A stretch of 64,000 bases of DNA from Bacillus sp. PAMC26568 (GCF_014235785.1 NZ_CP060137.1:1860001-1924000); one strand, 5' to 3'; positions 17,374 to 26,837 are shown, counted from the stretch's first letter. Notes: generated by a model from the letters alone, not told the origin. Numbers and translations: made by a program.

Positions 17374-17817
17374 CTAATGAATTAATGATGCTCTCAAATT
17401 AGTAACGTTATTTTCTAAATAAGCCTTTAAACAAGTTAAGGTATATACCCAGCCTTCTTTTTGTCCAATCATTTTGTTTACGATTTCGGGGTCATCTTCT
17501 TTCAAACCTGATTCGTTTACTTCAATAATTGTACTTGTATGATCCAGCTCTTTTAGAGTAATGGTAACGACCGTTTCTTGATCACTTTCCGCGCCCCAGG
17601 AAAACACGATTTTCTTATTTCCCTCTATTTCTAATACATTTATAACACCTTCAGCATTGTATTCATCATATCTTAATGTAACCGTCTTGCCTTGTTCCCA
17701 TCTTTCAGAACTCGATGAGAACCAAAAATTCCCGATTTTCACAGGGTCTACTATGGCTTCAAATACCTCATTAGCTGTTTTGAGAATTTTAAATTTCGCA
17801 GTTACTTGAGTATCCAT
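17374..17817 (-). CDS. SRPBCC-domain (AHSA1-like) protein
   Basis: 147 aa, one START-like fold. The pattern FKILKTANEVFEAIVDPVKI, NFWFSSSSERWEQGKTVTLR and the C-terminal GWVYTLTCLKAYLENN are typical of the AHSA1/SRPBCC group of small ligand-binding proteins in Bacillus. Function is unknown. It is often paired with an ArsR regulator, but none is adjacent here. A 15-bp palindrome lies 36 bp upstream of its start. Confidence 0.85.
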   Translation of the reverse strand: MDTQVTAKFKILKTANEVFEAIVDPVKIGNFWFSSSSERWEQGKTVTLRYDEYNAEGVINVLEIEGNKKIVFSWGAESDQETVVTITLKELDHTSTIIEVNESGLKEDDPEIVNKMIGQKEGWVYTLTCLKAYLENNVTNLRASLIH

Positions 17818-17853
17818 ACTAAATCAACTCTCTTTCGGTATATTTTATGATTC

Positions 17854-17868
17854 TTCTATATTATAGAA
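17854..17868. promoter_or_regulatory. 15-bp palindrome in a divergent promoter region
   Basis: TTCTATATTATAGAA is a perfect palindrome around a central T, between the SRPBCC gene and the helicase gene. It is a plausible operator; no regulator can be assigned. Confidence 0.4.
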
Positions 17869-18044
17869 CAATCGTTCGTCTTATTCAAATAAGGCGCAAT
17901 CTTTAAAAATAAGAGTATTTTTCTTATTAAACTACCGGGGCAGGATAAAACTCCTCTCTGATGATACAATTATGATAGCACCCGCAAATTTTCATCCTAC
18001 AACACTATTTTTGAGAATAGTATCCTCAAGAAGGAGCTAAGCAT

Positions 18045-21000
18045 TTGAATATTAAATTAAATGAAAAAATCATTAAAGAAATATGTGGTACTGTCTCCTT
18101 CAAGAAAGGGGACTCTTTTTATCGAGCTAATCTTGTGACATTTGAACATTACGGTCCCGATGGCTGTGAAGCCACAGTTAAAGGTACGGAAGATTTTCAT
18201 GTCCTGATTGAAAAGAATGAGGGCGGAGGCATAAGCACGAAATGCAGCTGTCCAACGCTTGCTTCTTATCAAAAGGATTGTCAGCATATTGCAGCCGTTT
18301 TACTGTCGATTTACGCACATCAGCGACATGGAACGAGTGCTGCTGTTAAAAGCGCTGAACATTCTGAACCTTCAACAAATCAAGCACTGACAAAGGGTTT
18401 GCTGACCCTTTTTAATGATAAACCTAAACGATCAAGCAGCCATCAGCTACACTTTGAAAATAGGCAAGTGCTGGATGCGAAGTTTATTTGTAAACCCGTC
18501 ACCATAGCCAAAGGCCGACATTTGTTCGGAATAGAGGTTAAGATTGGACCCGCGCATGTTCAAAATATCCGAGGTTTTCTAGAACAAGTGAAAGAGGGGA
18601 TTCAAAGCTTTCTTTCCAATTCATTCACGTACGATCCAAGGCTTCATTGCTTTCAAAATGAAACAGATGATGTGATTCAGCAGCTCATACAAGTAATCTA
18701 TGATGAAAAGGTGTACATTGACGAGCTATCAGACAAATCAGATTATGTAAGCAATAAGCATATATTATTGATCCCTCCATCTTCTTGGGATAGCCTCCGT
18801 CCTTTATTAGTCAAAGCACCAATAGTGAAGCTTGTGTATGACGGGAAGATGTATGAGAAACTTCACTTATCAAACGAATCACTCACTTTACAGTTTGACT
18901 TTGCAAAAGACGAGGTCAACGGCTATCAATTGAAAATCAATGGGCTGAATCGAATTGTTGTGTTGAGTTCATATAGGTCTGTGCTATCTGAAGGAAAACT
19001 AATACAGATGAAAAGTGAGGATTGTAATCGTCTTGCAGATCTAAAACAGATGCTTGATGCTTCAGAAACGAATCAAATTCCGATCCCTCATGAGCAATTA
19101 GATTTTTTCCTGGAAAAAGTGGTTCCAGGTTTGAAAAGACTGGGCAAAGTCCAAATATCTGATGTTATTTCCAAGATGTTTATGATGACACCTTTAATAA
19201 CCAAGCTATACTTGGATCGTGTGAAAAACCGCCTGCTTGCAGGGCTTGAGTTTCATTATGAAAATATCATCATTAATCCATTGGAAAATCGGGAGCTCCC
19301 CCCAGGCTCTATGCTTATAAGGGATATGGATAAGGAGGAGGAGATCCTGCAGTTAATGGAGGATAGCCTATTTGCCAAAACGGACGGCGGATATTATCTG
19401 CATAATGAAGAGCTGGAGTATGAGTTTTTGTACCATGTCGTTCCCAAACTTCAAAAGCTTGTGCAAATATATGCAACGACCGCAGTGAGAAATCGGATTT
19501 TCAGAGGGAATGCTCGTCCGCAAGTCAGGGTAAAGGTCCAAAAAGAACGAACCAATTGGCTTGAATTTAAGTTTGAAATGGATGGCATTTCTGACAAACA
19601 AATACGTGAGGTTTTATCGGCTCTTGAGGAAAAACGTAAGTATTATCGGCTGCGGAATGGATCACTGCTTTCGCTTGAAACAAGAGAATTTGAAGAAATC
19701 AATCGTTTTCTAAATGCACAGCCGGTCCAAGATGAAAATTTGGAAAGCGGCTTGAATTTACCAATTGCCAGAGGGCTTCAGCTGCTTGATTCTGTTGATG
19801 ATGATGCATTTAAATTTGAAGAATCATTCCTTCAGTTCATGGAAAAAATCCGCAATCCAGGCGGTTTGCATTTCGAGGTGCCAAAGAGTTTAGATTCGAT
19901 ATTGCGAGACTATCAAAAACTAGGCTATAAATGGATGAAAACACTTGCCAGCTATGGATTAGGAGGGATTCTTGCGGATGATATGGGACTGGGAAAAACT
20001 CTTCAAAGCATCACTTACATTCTATCCGAGCTCCCCGATATCCGTAAAAAGAAGCTCCCAGTCCTTATTGTTTGCCCTTCATCTTTGACGTATAACTGGT
20101 TAAGTGAAATCATAAAATTTGCCCCAGATGTACAAGCCGTTGTAATAGATGGCAATAAAACTGAGCGGTTCAAGATTCAGAAGGATGCCGTGGATCAGGA
20201 TGTCATCATAACGTCCTATCCGTTACTTCGCAGGGACATATTGTGGTTTGAGAAACAATTCTTTCACACTGTATTTTTTGATGAGGCACAGGCATTCAAA
20301 AATCCTGTAACACAAACCGCGAGAACGGTGAAGAGGATAAAGGCTGATCATCGCTTCGCTCTTACTGGTACACCGGTTGTGAATTCACTTGAAGAGCTGT
20401 GGTCAATTTTTCACGTTGTTTTTCCAGAACTATTCCAGGGGTTAAAGGAATACAGTAATCTATCAAGGGAAAAGATTGCACGAAGGATCCGGCCATTTTT
20501 GCTTCGCAGATTAAAAGAGGATGTCCTTTCTGAGCTACCTGAAAAAATCGAGTCGATGGAATCAGCAGAGTTGAATCCTGATCAGAAAAGACTGTATTCT
20601 GCCTATTTGGCTAAGCTGCGACACGACACGTTGAAGCATTTGGACAAGGATACACTTCGGAAAAATCGAATCAAAATTCTCGCTGGTTTGACACGGTTGC
20701 GACAGATTTGTTGTCACCCCGCTTTATTTGTGGACGGATATAAGGGAAGCTCAGCGAAATTTGAACAATTAAAGCAGATTGTAGAAGAATCGAAGCTTTC
20801 TGGAAGAAGGGTGCTGATTTTCTCCCAGTTTACGAAAATGCTTGACCTAATAGGCAGAGAGTTAGCGAATCAAGGGCTTCCTTTTTTCTACCTGGATGGA
20901 CAAACTCCATCAAAAGAACGAGTGGCAATCTGCAATAGATTTAATGCAGGCGAACGAAATTTATTCCTTATTTCATTGAAAGCAGGAGGTACAGGCCTCA

Positions 21001-21263
21001 ATTTGACGGGTGCTGATACCGTTATCCTCTATGACATTTGGTGGAATCCAGCAGTTGAGGAGCAAGCAGCTGACCGTGCCCATCGCATTGGCCAGAGAAA
21101 TGCTGTACAGGTTATTAAGCTAGTTAGCAGAGGTACAATCGAAGAAAAAATGAATGAACTGCAAGAGAAAAAGAGGCAGCTGATTGAAGAAATCATCGAT
21201 TCCGAGGAGAAAGAGTCATCTATTCTTACCGAAGAGGACATTCGGGATATTTTGATGATATAG
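18045..21263 (+). CDS. SNF2-family ATP-dependent helicase with SWIM zinc finger (YwqA-like)
   Basis: 1072 aa. A SWIM zinc motif sits near the N-terminus (Cys67-x-Cys69 ... Cys79-x-His81). A long central linker leads to the SNF2 motor: motif I GILADDMGLGKT (about 641-652), motif II DEAQ (about 746), VLIFSQFTKML and motif VI DRAHRIGQ (about 1007-1014). Such proteins translocate on duplex DNA and remodel protein-DNA complexes; B. subtilis YwqA is the close analogue. The start is TTG at 18045, 10 nt after AAGGAG. A bidirectional terminator follows its stop. Confidence 0.9.
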   Translation: MNIKLNEKIIKEICGTVSFKKGDSFYRANLVTFEHYGPDGCEATVKGTEDFHVLIEKNEGGGISTKCSCPTLASYQKDCQHIAAVLLSIYAHQRHGTSAAVKSAEHSEPSTNQALTKGLLTLFNDKPKRSSSHQLHFENRQVLDAKFICKPVTIAKGRHLFGIEVKIGPAHVQNIRGFLEQVKEGIQSFLSNSFTYDPRLHCFQNETDDVIQQLIQVIYDEKVYIDELSDKSDYVSNKHILLIPPSSWDSLRPLLVKAPIVKLVYDGKMYEKLHLSNESLTLQFDFAKDEVNGYQLKINGLNRIVVLSSYRSVLSEGKLIQMKSEDCNRLADLKQMLDASETNQIPIPHEQLDFFLEKVVPGLKRLGKVQISDVISKMFMMTPLITKLYLDRVKNRLLAGLEFHYENIIINPLENRELPPGSMLIRDMDKEEEILQLMEDSLFAKTDGGYYLHNEELEYEFLYHVVPKLQKLVQIYATTAVRNRIFRGNARPQVRVKVQKERTNWLEFKFEMDGISDKQIREVLSALEEKRKYYRLRNGSLLSLETREFEEINRFLNAQPVQDENLESGLNLPIARGLQLLDSVDDDAFKFEESFLQFMEKIRNPGGLHFEVPKSLDSILRDYQKLGYKWMKTLASYGLGGILADDMGLGKTLQSITYILSELPDIRKKKLPVLIVCPSSLTYNWLSEIIKFAPDVQAVVIDGNKTERFKIQKDAVDQDVIITSYPLLRRDILWFEKQFFHTVFFDEAQAFKNPVTQTARTVKRIKADHRFALTGTPVVNSLEELWSIFHVVFPELFQGLKEYSNLSREKIARRIRPFLLRRLKEDVLSELPEKIESMESAELNPDQKRLYSAYLAKLRHDTLKHLDKDTLRKNRIKILAGLTRLRQICCHPALFVDGYKGSSAKFEQLKQIVEESKLSGRRVLIFSQFTKMLDLIGRELANQGLPFFYLDGQTPSKERVAICNRFNAGERNLFLISLKAGGTGLNLTGADTVILYDIWWNPAVEEQAADRAHRIGQRNAVQVIKLVSRGTIEEKMNELQEKKRQLIEEIIDSEEKESSILTEEDIRDILMI

Positions 21264-21307
21264 AAGAAGTCAGTTGCGTTTTGAACTGTTTTATAATGAC
21301 GACACGT

Positions 21308-21337
21308 AAAAAGACATTCCTGACTGGAATGTCTTTT
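21308..21337. terminator. Bidirectional terminator between convergent genes
   Basis: AAAAGACATTCC and GGAATGTCTTTT form a perfect stem with a 5-nt loop. It serves the helicase gene and the opposing Rrf2 gene. Confidence 0.8.
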
Positions 21338-21773
21338 AGTCATTTAATTTCTCTTTTTCATTTATATCCTTTACAACATCTTCAAGGGTTACATTGCCCA
21401 GTGTTTTCTCTAAGGCTGATTGAGCAAACGTAAACAGTGGAACGATTGTTTTTTGAATATTTCTGCCTACTGTACAAACCGGATTTGGGCTTTCATGTAC
21501 ACTAAACAATTCTTTCTCCTGTACAACATTAACTGCCTTAAATACGTCAAGTAATGTGATATCAGATATATTCTTAGCTAGTTTCGCTCCTGCAATACCA
21601 GGATGTACCTCTACTAATCCCGCTTTTTTCAGCATTCCCATAATTTTTCTTATGACGGCCGGATTCGTGTTTACACTTCCAGCTAAATATTCTGATGTGT
21701 TTATTCCATCTTTATTTATTTCAATAAGAGCTAATATATGAATGCCCACGGCAAATCGGCTGCTGATCGACAT
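21336..21773 (-). CDS. Rrf2-family regulator (YwnA-like)
   Basis: 145 aa. The N-terminal winged helix includes FAVGIHILALI and TSEYLAGSVNTNPAVIRKIM, the Rrf2 pattern. The three-Cys Fe-S cluster motif of IscR/NsrR is missing; only one Cys is seen (NPVCTVGRN), as in YwnA and other redox or thiol-responsive members. It is divergent from an NmrA-like reductase gene, with strong inverted repeats in between, so it likely represses itself and that gene. Confidence 0.88.
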   Translation of the reverse strand: MSISSRFAVGIHILALIEINKDGINTSEYLAGSVNTNPAVIRKIMGMLKKAGLVEVHPGIAGAKLAKNISDITLLDVFKAVNVVQEKELFSVHESPNPVCTVGRNIQKTIVPLFTFAQSALEKTLGNVTLEDVVKDINEKEKLND

Positions 21774-21804
21774 AATCAGTCACCTTCCTTACGTTTTTTA
21801 CAAC

Positions 21805-21839
21805 AAAATAATTTCCTGATTTTATCAGGTAATTATTTT
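21805..21839. promoter_or_regulatory. Large inverted repeat, candidate Rrf2 operator
   Basis: AAAATAATTTCCTGA and TCAGGTAATTATTTT are near-perfect arms around a short centre, 32 bp upstream of the Rrf2 start. A related element, GTAATTATTATTGTTAC, occurs about 100 bp on, closer to the divergent gene. Confidence 0.6.
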
Positions 21840-21993
21840 GATTACAACCTTATTATACCTTACCTTAAGATCAGGACATAATAAATAAAGATTGTTATGT
21901 TGACAAAAACACAAGAAGTAATTATTATTGTTACAGGTAATCAATATGGTTACAATTCAATCATTCAATAATAACTTATTGGGGGAATAGATT

Positions 21994-22869
21994 ATGAAGA
22001 TGCTAGTAACAGGTGCAACAGGAAAATTAGGAACAAAAGTTGTAGAGACACTACTGAAAACTGTACCAGCGAGTCAACTGGCTGTAAGTGTTCGCAATCC
22101 TGAGAAAGCAGAAGGGTTACGAGCTCGTGGAGTGGAAGTTCGCCAAGGAGATTTTGATCGTCCAGAATCATTGGATGCTGCTTTTGCAGGTATCGATCGT
22201 TTATTACTTATATCTGCGGATGGAGACAATGAAACGAGAATTCGTCAGCATACTGATGCTGTAGCTGCGGCAGAGCATGCTGGAGTTAAATTCATTGCTT
22301 ATACAAGCTTAGGAAATGCAAGTGAAAGCAAACTGTTCCTTGCCCCGCCACACGTTGCTGCGGAAGAAGCGATCTTGAAAACAGGCATTCCTTACTCTTT
22401 CTTACGCAATAACTGGTACTTGGAGAACGAAATCTCAAGCATTCAAGGTGTCTTGGCAGGAGCCGCTTGGGTAACATCAGCAGGTTCTGGCAAGGTTGGC
22501 TGGGCACTGCAGCAAGATTATGCAGAGGCTGCGGCAGCTGTGCTGGCAGGGAATGGACATGAGAATACGGTCTACGAGCTTTCTGGCAAGCTTATGACTC
22601 AAGAAGAATTTGCATCTGATCTTGGTACTGTAATAGGTAAAGAGGTACCTGTGCAACAGGTCGATGATGCGACTTACTCAAACATTATGAAAGATGCAGG
22701 CGTACCAGATTTCATCATTCCTATGCTAGTTGAGATCCAGAAAGGCATTCGTGAAGGAGCATTGGAGATTGAGAGCAATGATTTCGAAAAGGTGCTCGGT
22801 CGTCCAACAACACCAATTAGCCAGGCGTTAAGTCAAATTGTTAATGAAATCACCGAAACAAAAAATTGA
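21994..22869 (+). CDS. NmrA-like NAD(P)H-binding oxidoreductase (QOR2/YtfG-like)
   Basis: 291 aa. The start KMLVTGATGKLGTKVVETLL is the GxxGxxG dinucleotide motif of atypical SDRs. FIAYTSLGNA, GIPYSFLRNNWYLEN and YELSGKLMTQEEFA resemble E. coli QorB, an NADPH quinone oxidoreductase. The Ser-Tyr-Lys triad of classical SDRs is absent, as expected for this group. It is divergent from the Rrf2 regulator, which suggests induction by quinone or electrophile stress; that is inference. GGGGGA precedes ATG by 8 nt. Confidence 0.87.
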   Translation: MKMLVTGATGKLGTKVVETLLKTVPASQLAVSVRNPEKAEGLRARGVEVRQGDFDRPESLDAAFAGIDRLLLISADGDNETRIRQHTDAVAAAEHAGVKFIAYTSLGNASESKLFLAPPHVAAEEAILKTGIPYSFLRNNWYLENEISSIQGVLAGAAWVTSAGSGKVGWALQQDYAEAAAAVLAGNGHENTVYELSGKLMTQEEFASDLGTVIGKEVPVQQVDDATYSNIMKDAGVPDFIIPMLVEIQKGIREGALEIESNDFEKVLGRPTTPISQALSQIVNEITETKN

Positions 22870-22922
22870 TCTGCAACAAAACCGGCCTTTCTGAATTAAG
22901 AGAGGTCGCTTATTCCAGAATT

Positions 22923-22957
22923 AGACGCTTATCCAGATCAAGGATAGCGTCTTTTTT
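22923..22957 (+). terminator. Intrinsic terminator after the NmrA-like gene
   Basis: AGACGCTTATCC pairs with GGATAGCGTCT (one bulge), followed by six T. Confidence 0.75.
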
Positions 22958-23105
22958 CGTGAGTAAATCTTTTTGATTGCATATCCATACAGCGTGGAAG
23001 TTATTTGGTTCACGAGTGTGTAATTACTTTCTAGTGCACAATTATAAGAATCGAATAATTAATTGTAAGTCTGAGTTAATCAAATTAAATGTTTCCTTAA
23101 AAAGA

Positions 23106-23138
23106 AAAAGCATACCCATAAAAAATGGATATGCTTTT
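23106..23138. terminator. Bidirectional hairpin next to the protease remnant
   Basis: AAAAGCATACCCAT pairs with ATGGATATGCTTTT with one mismatch. It lies just past the stop of the minus-strand protease remnant and was probably its terminator. Confidence 0.6.
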
Positions 23139-23167
23139 GAACTCATTTTTAATTTGCCTATATTACC

Positions 23168-23360
23168 TTAAACCGTAAGCCTTGATGACTTCCTGAGAAA
23201 TTTTATTCCCTTGATCATCCCATGCTGTTGCTCTTAAGGAAACATATTTACTGTATTTTTGATTGTTGATTTTGGCTGTCCACTGATCATTTGCTTTCTG
23301 TTCCACCCGGCCTATATGAGTAATTGAACATGCAAAATCATTTTCCTGGGAATTTAATAT
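23168..23360 (-). pseudogene. C-terminal remnant of a secreted subtilase-type protease
   Basis: The minus-strand frame ending at 23168 reads WTAKINNQKYSKYVSLRATA then WDDQGNKISQEVIKAYGL. This pattern resembles the C-terminal domain of some secreted Bacillus S8 proteases. There is no start codon with a ribosome site and no catalytic domain, so only the tail of the gene survives. The family assignment is from memory of the domain pattern. Confidence 0.55.
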
Positions 23361-23455
23361 CTTGCTTATTTAATAAAAAACATACATAAAAATACTGTTC
23401 ACTTACAAAAGAACGATTATAATAAAAATATAAATTAACAAGGAGGCAATTTACA

Positions 23456-23518
23456 TGAAAAACAAAACTTACCAGCTCGTTCAAATATATAAGGGAGGAA
23501 CACTTTCTTAAGATGTAA
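23456..23518 (+). CDS. Leader peptide upstream of an ABC exporter
   Basis: A 20-codon ORF with a consensus AAGGAGG site 8 nt before ATG; TATAAT at about 23420-23425 may be its -10. The peptide begins MKTKLTSSFKYIREEHF. It ends 53 bp before the ABC exporter start, and its own codons contain one arm of a hairpin that competes with the exporter's ribosome site. This arrangement resembles translation-attenuation leaders such as that of bmrCD or erm genes. Confidence 0.55.
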
Positions 23519-23567
23519 ACGGTGTATCCCTTATATGTGTTTATTTAAATAACACTCAAAAGGGGTA
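23487..23567 (+). promoter_or_regulatory. Mutually exclusive hairpins controlling the ABC exporter ribosome site
   Basis: Arm A, ATATAAGGGA (23487-23496, inside the leader ORF), pairs perfectly with arm B, TCCCTTATAT (23527-23536). Arm B with its upstream bases, TATCCCTT, can instead pair with AAGGGGTA (23560-23567), which is the exporter's Shine-Dalgarno. A third hairpin, GTGTTTATTT/AAATAACAC, lies between. Ribosome position on the leader would choose the structure. The pairing is seen; the switching is inferred. Confidence 0.5.
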
Positions 23568-23571
23568 AAAT

Positions 23572-25314
23572 ATGAGTTTTCCACTTAAAAAATTCTTGTC
23601 TTATTATAAGCCTTATTTAACGTTGTTTTTGTCGGTATTGGCGTGCGCTTTTATCGTATCTTCTGCGATGCTGGTGTTTCCGCTGCTCGTTCGGTATATT
23701 ACGAAGGATGTTCTTGAAGGAGACTTGTCCACTGCGTTAAGTGAGGTTTATTGGATTGGCGGAATTATGCTTCTTTTAGTCGCAATCCAGAATTTAGGTA
23801 ATTACTTTTTAGACTACAAAGGTCATGAAATTGGTGCCCGCATGGAAAGTGATATGCGCAGCGAGCTGTTTGCACACATGCAAAAGCTTTCGTTTAGTTT
23901 CTATGATAAGGAAAAGACAGGACAGCTTATGTCGCGAATCACGAATGACCTGCTGATGCTTTCCGAGCTGTACCATCACGGCCCAGAAGACTATGTCAAA
24001 TATCTAGTGCGGTTTATTGGGGCATTTGTTATTTTGTTCTTTATTAATGCACCTTTAACAATGGCCGTATTCTGTTTTCTTCCTTTTCTGGGTGTCTTTG
24101 TCTTGTATTTCAATAAAATTTTGAACATGGCACTTAGAAGAAATAAAGAACGAATTGCGGATGTAAATGCTCAGGTAGAGGATAGTCTGTCTGGAATTCG
24201 AGTCGTAAAATCGTTTGCCAACGAGCATGTTGAGATCGAAAAGTTTAACCGGGAAAATACCCGTTTTCTCGAAAGCCGAAAGAAAACATACAAGGCGGAA
24301 GCAAACTTTTACAATGGTGTAGAAACGTTTATCCAGCTGATTACAATTACGGTGGTTATCTTTGGCAGTGCCAGTATTGTTAACAACACGTTAGATCTAC
24401 CGGATTTACTTACTTTTTTACTGTATATCAGCTTTATGCTTGAGCCTATTCAGCGCCTCACTCATATGACCACTCAGTTTCAGGAGGGAATAACAGGCTT
24501 CCAGCGTTTCATGGAGATCATGAATCTGAAACCGGGCATTGCAAATAAACCAAATGCTATGATCCTGTCTGAAATACGAGGTGAAATAGAATTCAAGGAA
24601 GTATCCTTTCATTACGAAAATCATTCGAATGATGTTTTGGAAAAGTTATCGCTGCGGGTGAAGCAAGGAGAATATGTCGCAATTGTTGGACCATCTGGTG
24701 CGGGAAAAACGACGTTATGCTCCCTCATCCCGCGTTTTTATGACGTGACGGATGGCGAAGTGCTGCTCGATGGGATCGATGTGCGTGCCTTGGATCTGCA
24801 TTTCCTGAGAAGTAAAGTAGGGGTTGTTCAGCAAGATGTTTATTTGTTCGCTGGAACCGTTATGGATAACATTCGTTATGGAAAACCGAATGCCAGTGAA
24901 GAGGAGATTATAGAAGCTGCGAAACATGCCAATGCCCATGACTTTATCTTGAGCTTGCCAAATGGCTACCACTCTGAGATCGGACAGCGGGGCGTGAAGC
25001 TATCCGGAGGGCAAAAGCAGCGATTAAGCATCGCACGTGTGTTTTTGAAAAATCCGCCTGTGCTGATTCTGGATGAGGCGACTAGTGCACTGGATAATGA
25101 GAGTGAAAGCATTGTTAAGGAATCTTTAGAGTCATTATCTAAAGGGCGCACAACCCTCGTCATAGCCCACAGACTGTCAACAATCCGTAATGCACAAAGG
25201 ATTCTTGTGCTCAATGAGAACGGAGTTGTAGAACAAGGTTCACACGAAACGCTGCTGGCACGAAAAGGAGCTTATGCACACCTGTATTCAAAGCAATTTG
25301 AATTACAAGTATAA
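23572..25314 (+). CDS. ABC exporter, fused membrane and ATPase domains (YwjA-like)
   Basis: 580 aa half-transporter. Six membrane helices span about residues 15-305, with the coupling segment AQVEDSLSGIRVVKSFANE. The ATPase domain has Walker A GPSGAGKTT (about 372-380), the Q loop VVQQDVYLFAGTV, signature LSGGQKQR and Walker B VLILDEATSALD with H-loop AHRLST. It likely works as a homodimer exporting lipids or drugs; B. subtilis YwjA is the nearest known type. It follows a leader peptide with alternative hairpins. A clear terminator follows. Confidence 0.9.
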   Translation: MSFPLKKFLSYYKPYLTLFLSVLACAFIVSSAMLVFPLLVRYITKDVLEGDLSTALSEVYWIGGIMLLLVAIQNLGNYFLDYKGHEIGARMESDMRSELFAHMQKLSFSFYDKEKTGQLMSRITNDLLMLSELYHHGPEDYVKYLVRFIGAFVILFFINAPLTMAVFCFLPFLGVFVLYFNKILNMALRRNKERIADVNAQVEDSLSGIRVVKSFANEHVEIEKFNRENTRFLESRKKTYKAEANFYNGVETFIQLITITVVIFGSASIVNNTLDLPDLLTFLLYISFMLEPIQRLTHMTTQFQEGITGFQRFMEIMNLKPGIANKPNAMILSEIRGEIEFKEVSFHYENHSNDVLEKLSLRVKQGEYVAIVGPSGAGKTTLCSLIPRFYDVTDGEVLLDGIDVRALDLHFLRSKVGVVQQDVYLFAGTVMDNIRYGKPNASEEEIIEAAKHANAHDFILSLPNGYHSEIGQRGVKLSGGQKQRLSIARVFLKNPPVLILDEATSALDNESESIVKESLESLSKGRTTLVIAHRLSTIRNAQRILVLNENGVVEQGSHETLLARKGAYAHLYSKQFELQV

Positions 25315-25324
25315 TTTGTTAAAT

Positions 25325-25366
25325 AAAATCGGCTCTCCTTAACAAGTGAGGAGCAGCCGATTTTTT
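25325..25366 (+). terminator. Intrinsic terminator after the ABC exporter
   Basis: AAAATCGGCT pairs with AGCCGATTTT, with inner CTCC/GGAG pairing, then T6. Confidence 0.8.
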
Positions 25367-25444
25367 ATTATCCGAAAACGATGTCACTTCGCTTTGTTCA
25401 ATATATTCACAAGTGATAAATCACTATTTAGAAGAGATACTTTC

Positions 25445-26545
25445 TCATTTCCGAAGCACCTTTTTCCGAAATATATGAATGACCAATAAGACTATGGGAA
25501 GAACAAGGCCATAGGTTGATACATATAAAGGCCAAATTTTTGCATCAAATGTGGCAGCGTGGATCACATCAGGATGAACAAATAAAGAAAGGGAAACTGC
25601 GATCATTCCGTATGGGAGCGTAAGCGGCCGATAATCTTTCATATTCAATGTTTTTGCCAGCCCTACCACAGATGCGTAAAAATAAAGCGTAACCTTAAAA
25701 TAGATCGTGATCATCCACATAATCGCCAAAATGGCTTCTATCCGCTGCAGGAAATTACCTACGTTTATTTTTCTGGCTAAAGCATAGCTGGAATACATTT
25801 GTCTTGAACTATTTTCAGCACCTAAAACTAAAATGGCCATTAGGATTAAGATAATAAGGCAAATTCCTGCAATGAGTATTCCGATAAAAAAACTTTTTTC
25901 AGCTGCTTTTAGCTGATTCACTGATACTGGAAAAATCATTAATAATACAATAAGTGGTAAAGCAAAAATACTTATAAATAGAAAAACTGCACTGATCATC
26001 GGTTTTATTCCAGTCTCAAAAACGGGTTGGATATTATGAAATTCGATTTGAGGCGAAATAGAGGTGACTAAAATAATGAACAGAATAATGAAAAAGGGAA
26101 ATAAAATTTCTCCAGCACGGGCCAGTGTTTCAAGACCAAGTCGAATTCCCATAATCAAAATACATGCGAAAAGAATATGAATCGTTTCGATTGGTGTATC
26201 CGGCATGATTTGTGTCGTTAAGAAACGGCCTATAATAACCAATAATGATGTAGTGGCGTAGAGTGTAAAAAAAACAAACGTAAGAGAAACTGCCTTGCCT
26301 AACCATTTCCCGAGAAGTTTTTCATTGATCTCAACAAGCGTCATGTCAGGAAATATTCTGCCTATTGTGCTGTATAAAACTACCAGTAATATTCCTATGC
26401 CTGTACCGATTACAGCTGCAATCCAGGCATCTTGTTCTACTTCTTGAGCAAGACTTCCAGGAATCACTAAGATGGTTGTGCCAATAGAAAATAATATGAC
26501 TAGTATTGCAAATTGCCTTGCACTTATTTTGTTATTTTTTTCCAT
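25445..26545 (-). CDS. GerA-type germinant receptor B subunit (divergent copy)
   Basis: 366 aa, ten hydrophobic segments of the spore germination (GerAB/GerKB) amino-acid-permease-like family. It begins KISARQFAILVILFSIGTTI and contains ARAGEILFPFFIILF and a RIEAILAIMWMITIYFK segment. B subunits sit in the spore inner membrane and are thought to bind the germinant. This gene is transcribed away from the A-D-C-B operon across 292 bp, so the locus encodes two B subunits of different sequence. It may pair with the adjacent A and C proteins to give an alternative specificity. Confidence 0.88.
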   Translation of the reverse strand: MEKNNKISARQFAILVILFSIGTTILVIPGSLAQEVEQDAWIAAVIGTGIGILLVVLYSTIGRIFPDMTLVEINEKLLGKWLGKAVSLTFVFFTLYATTSLLVIIGRFLTTQIMPDTPIETIHILFACILIMGIRLGLETLARAGEILFPFFIILFIILVTSISPQIEFHNIQPVFETGIKPMISAVFLFISIFALPLIVLLMIFPVSVNQLKAAEKSFFIGILIAGICLIILILMAILVLGAENSSRQMYSSYALARKINVGNFLQRIEAILAIMWMITIYFKVTLYFYASVVGLAKTLNMKDYRPLTLPYGMIAVSLSLFVHPDVIHAATFDAKIWPLYVSTYGLVLPIVLLVIHIFRKKVLRK

Positions 26546-26764
26546 GGTTCAACTTCCTATCGATGGTTATTAATCCCATTGTTGACCTTGTTTAGTAAGA
26601 ATAAACTTCCGCCGCATTAATATCAATTGTATGTTGTTTGATGATGTTATCAATCTTTTCATTTTCTTTGCATAAAATTCGCACTGTGCATGATATTTTT
26701 TATGTTTAAATCATGTTTTTTTGGTAATAAATGAACATTAAATAAGAGACCCATATATATTGAA

Positions 26765-26796
26765 TGAATGATGTTCAAGTGCGATTCCCCAATAAT
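26765..26796 (+). promoter_or_regulatory. Candidate sigma-G-type promoter for the germination operon
   Basis: TGAATG and CAATAAT are separated by 19 bp, about 42 bp before the A-subunit start. They resemble the sigma-G -35 (TGAATA) and -10 (CATACTA) loosely. Germinant receptor operons are sigma-G controlled in B. subtilis, which supports a search here, but this match is weak. Confidence 0.35.
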
Positions 26797-26837
26797 CAAT
26801 CAAACCATATGCAACATTCGGAGAGGGGATTAATAGT

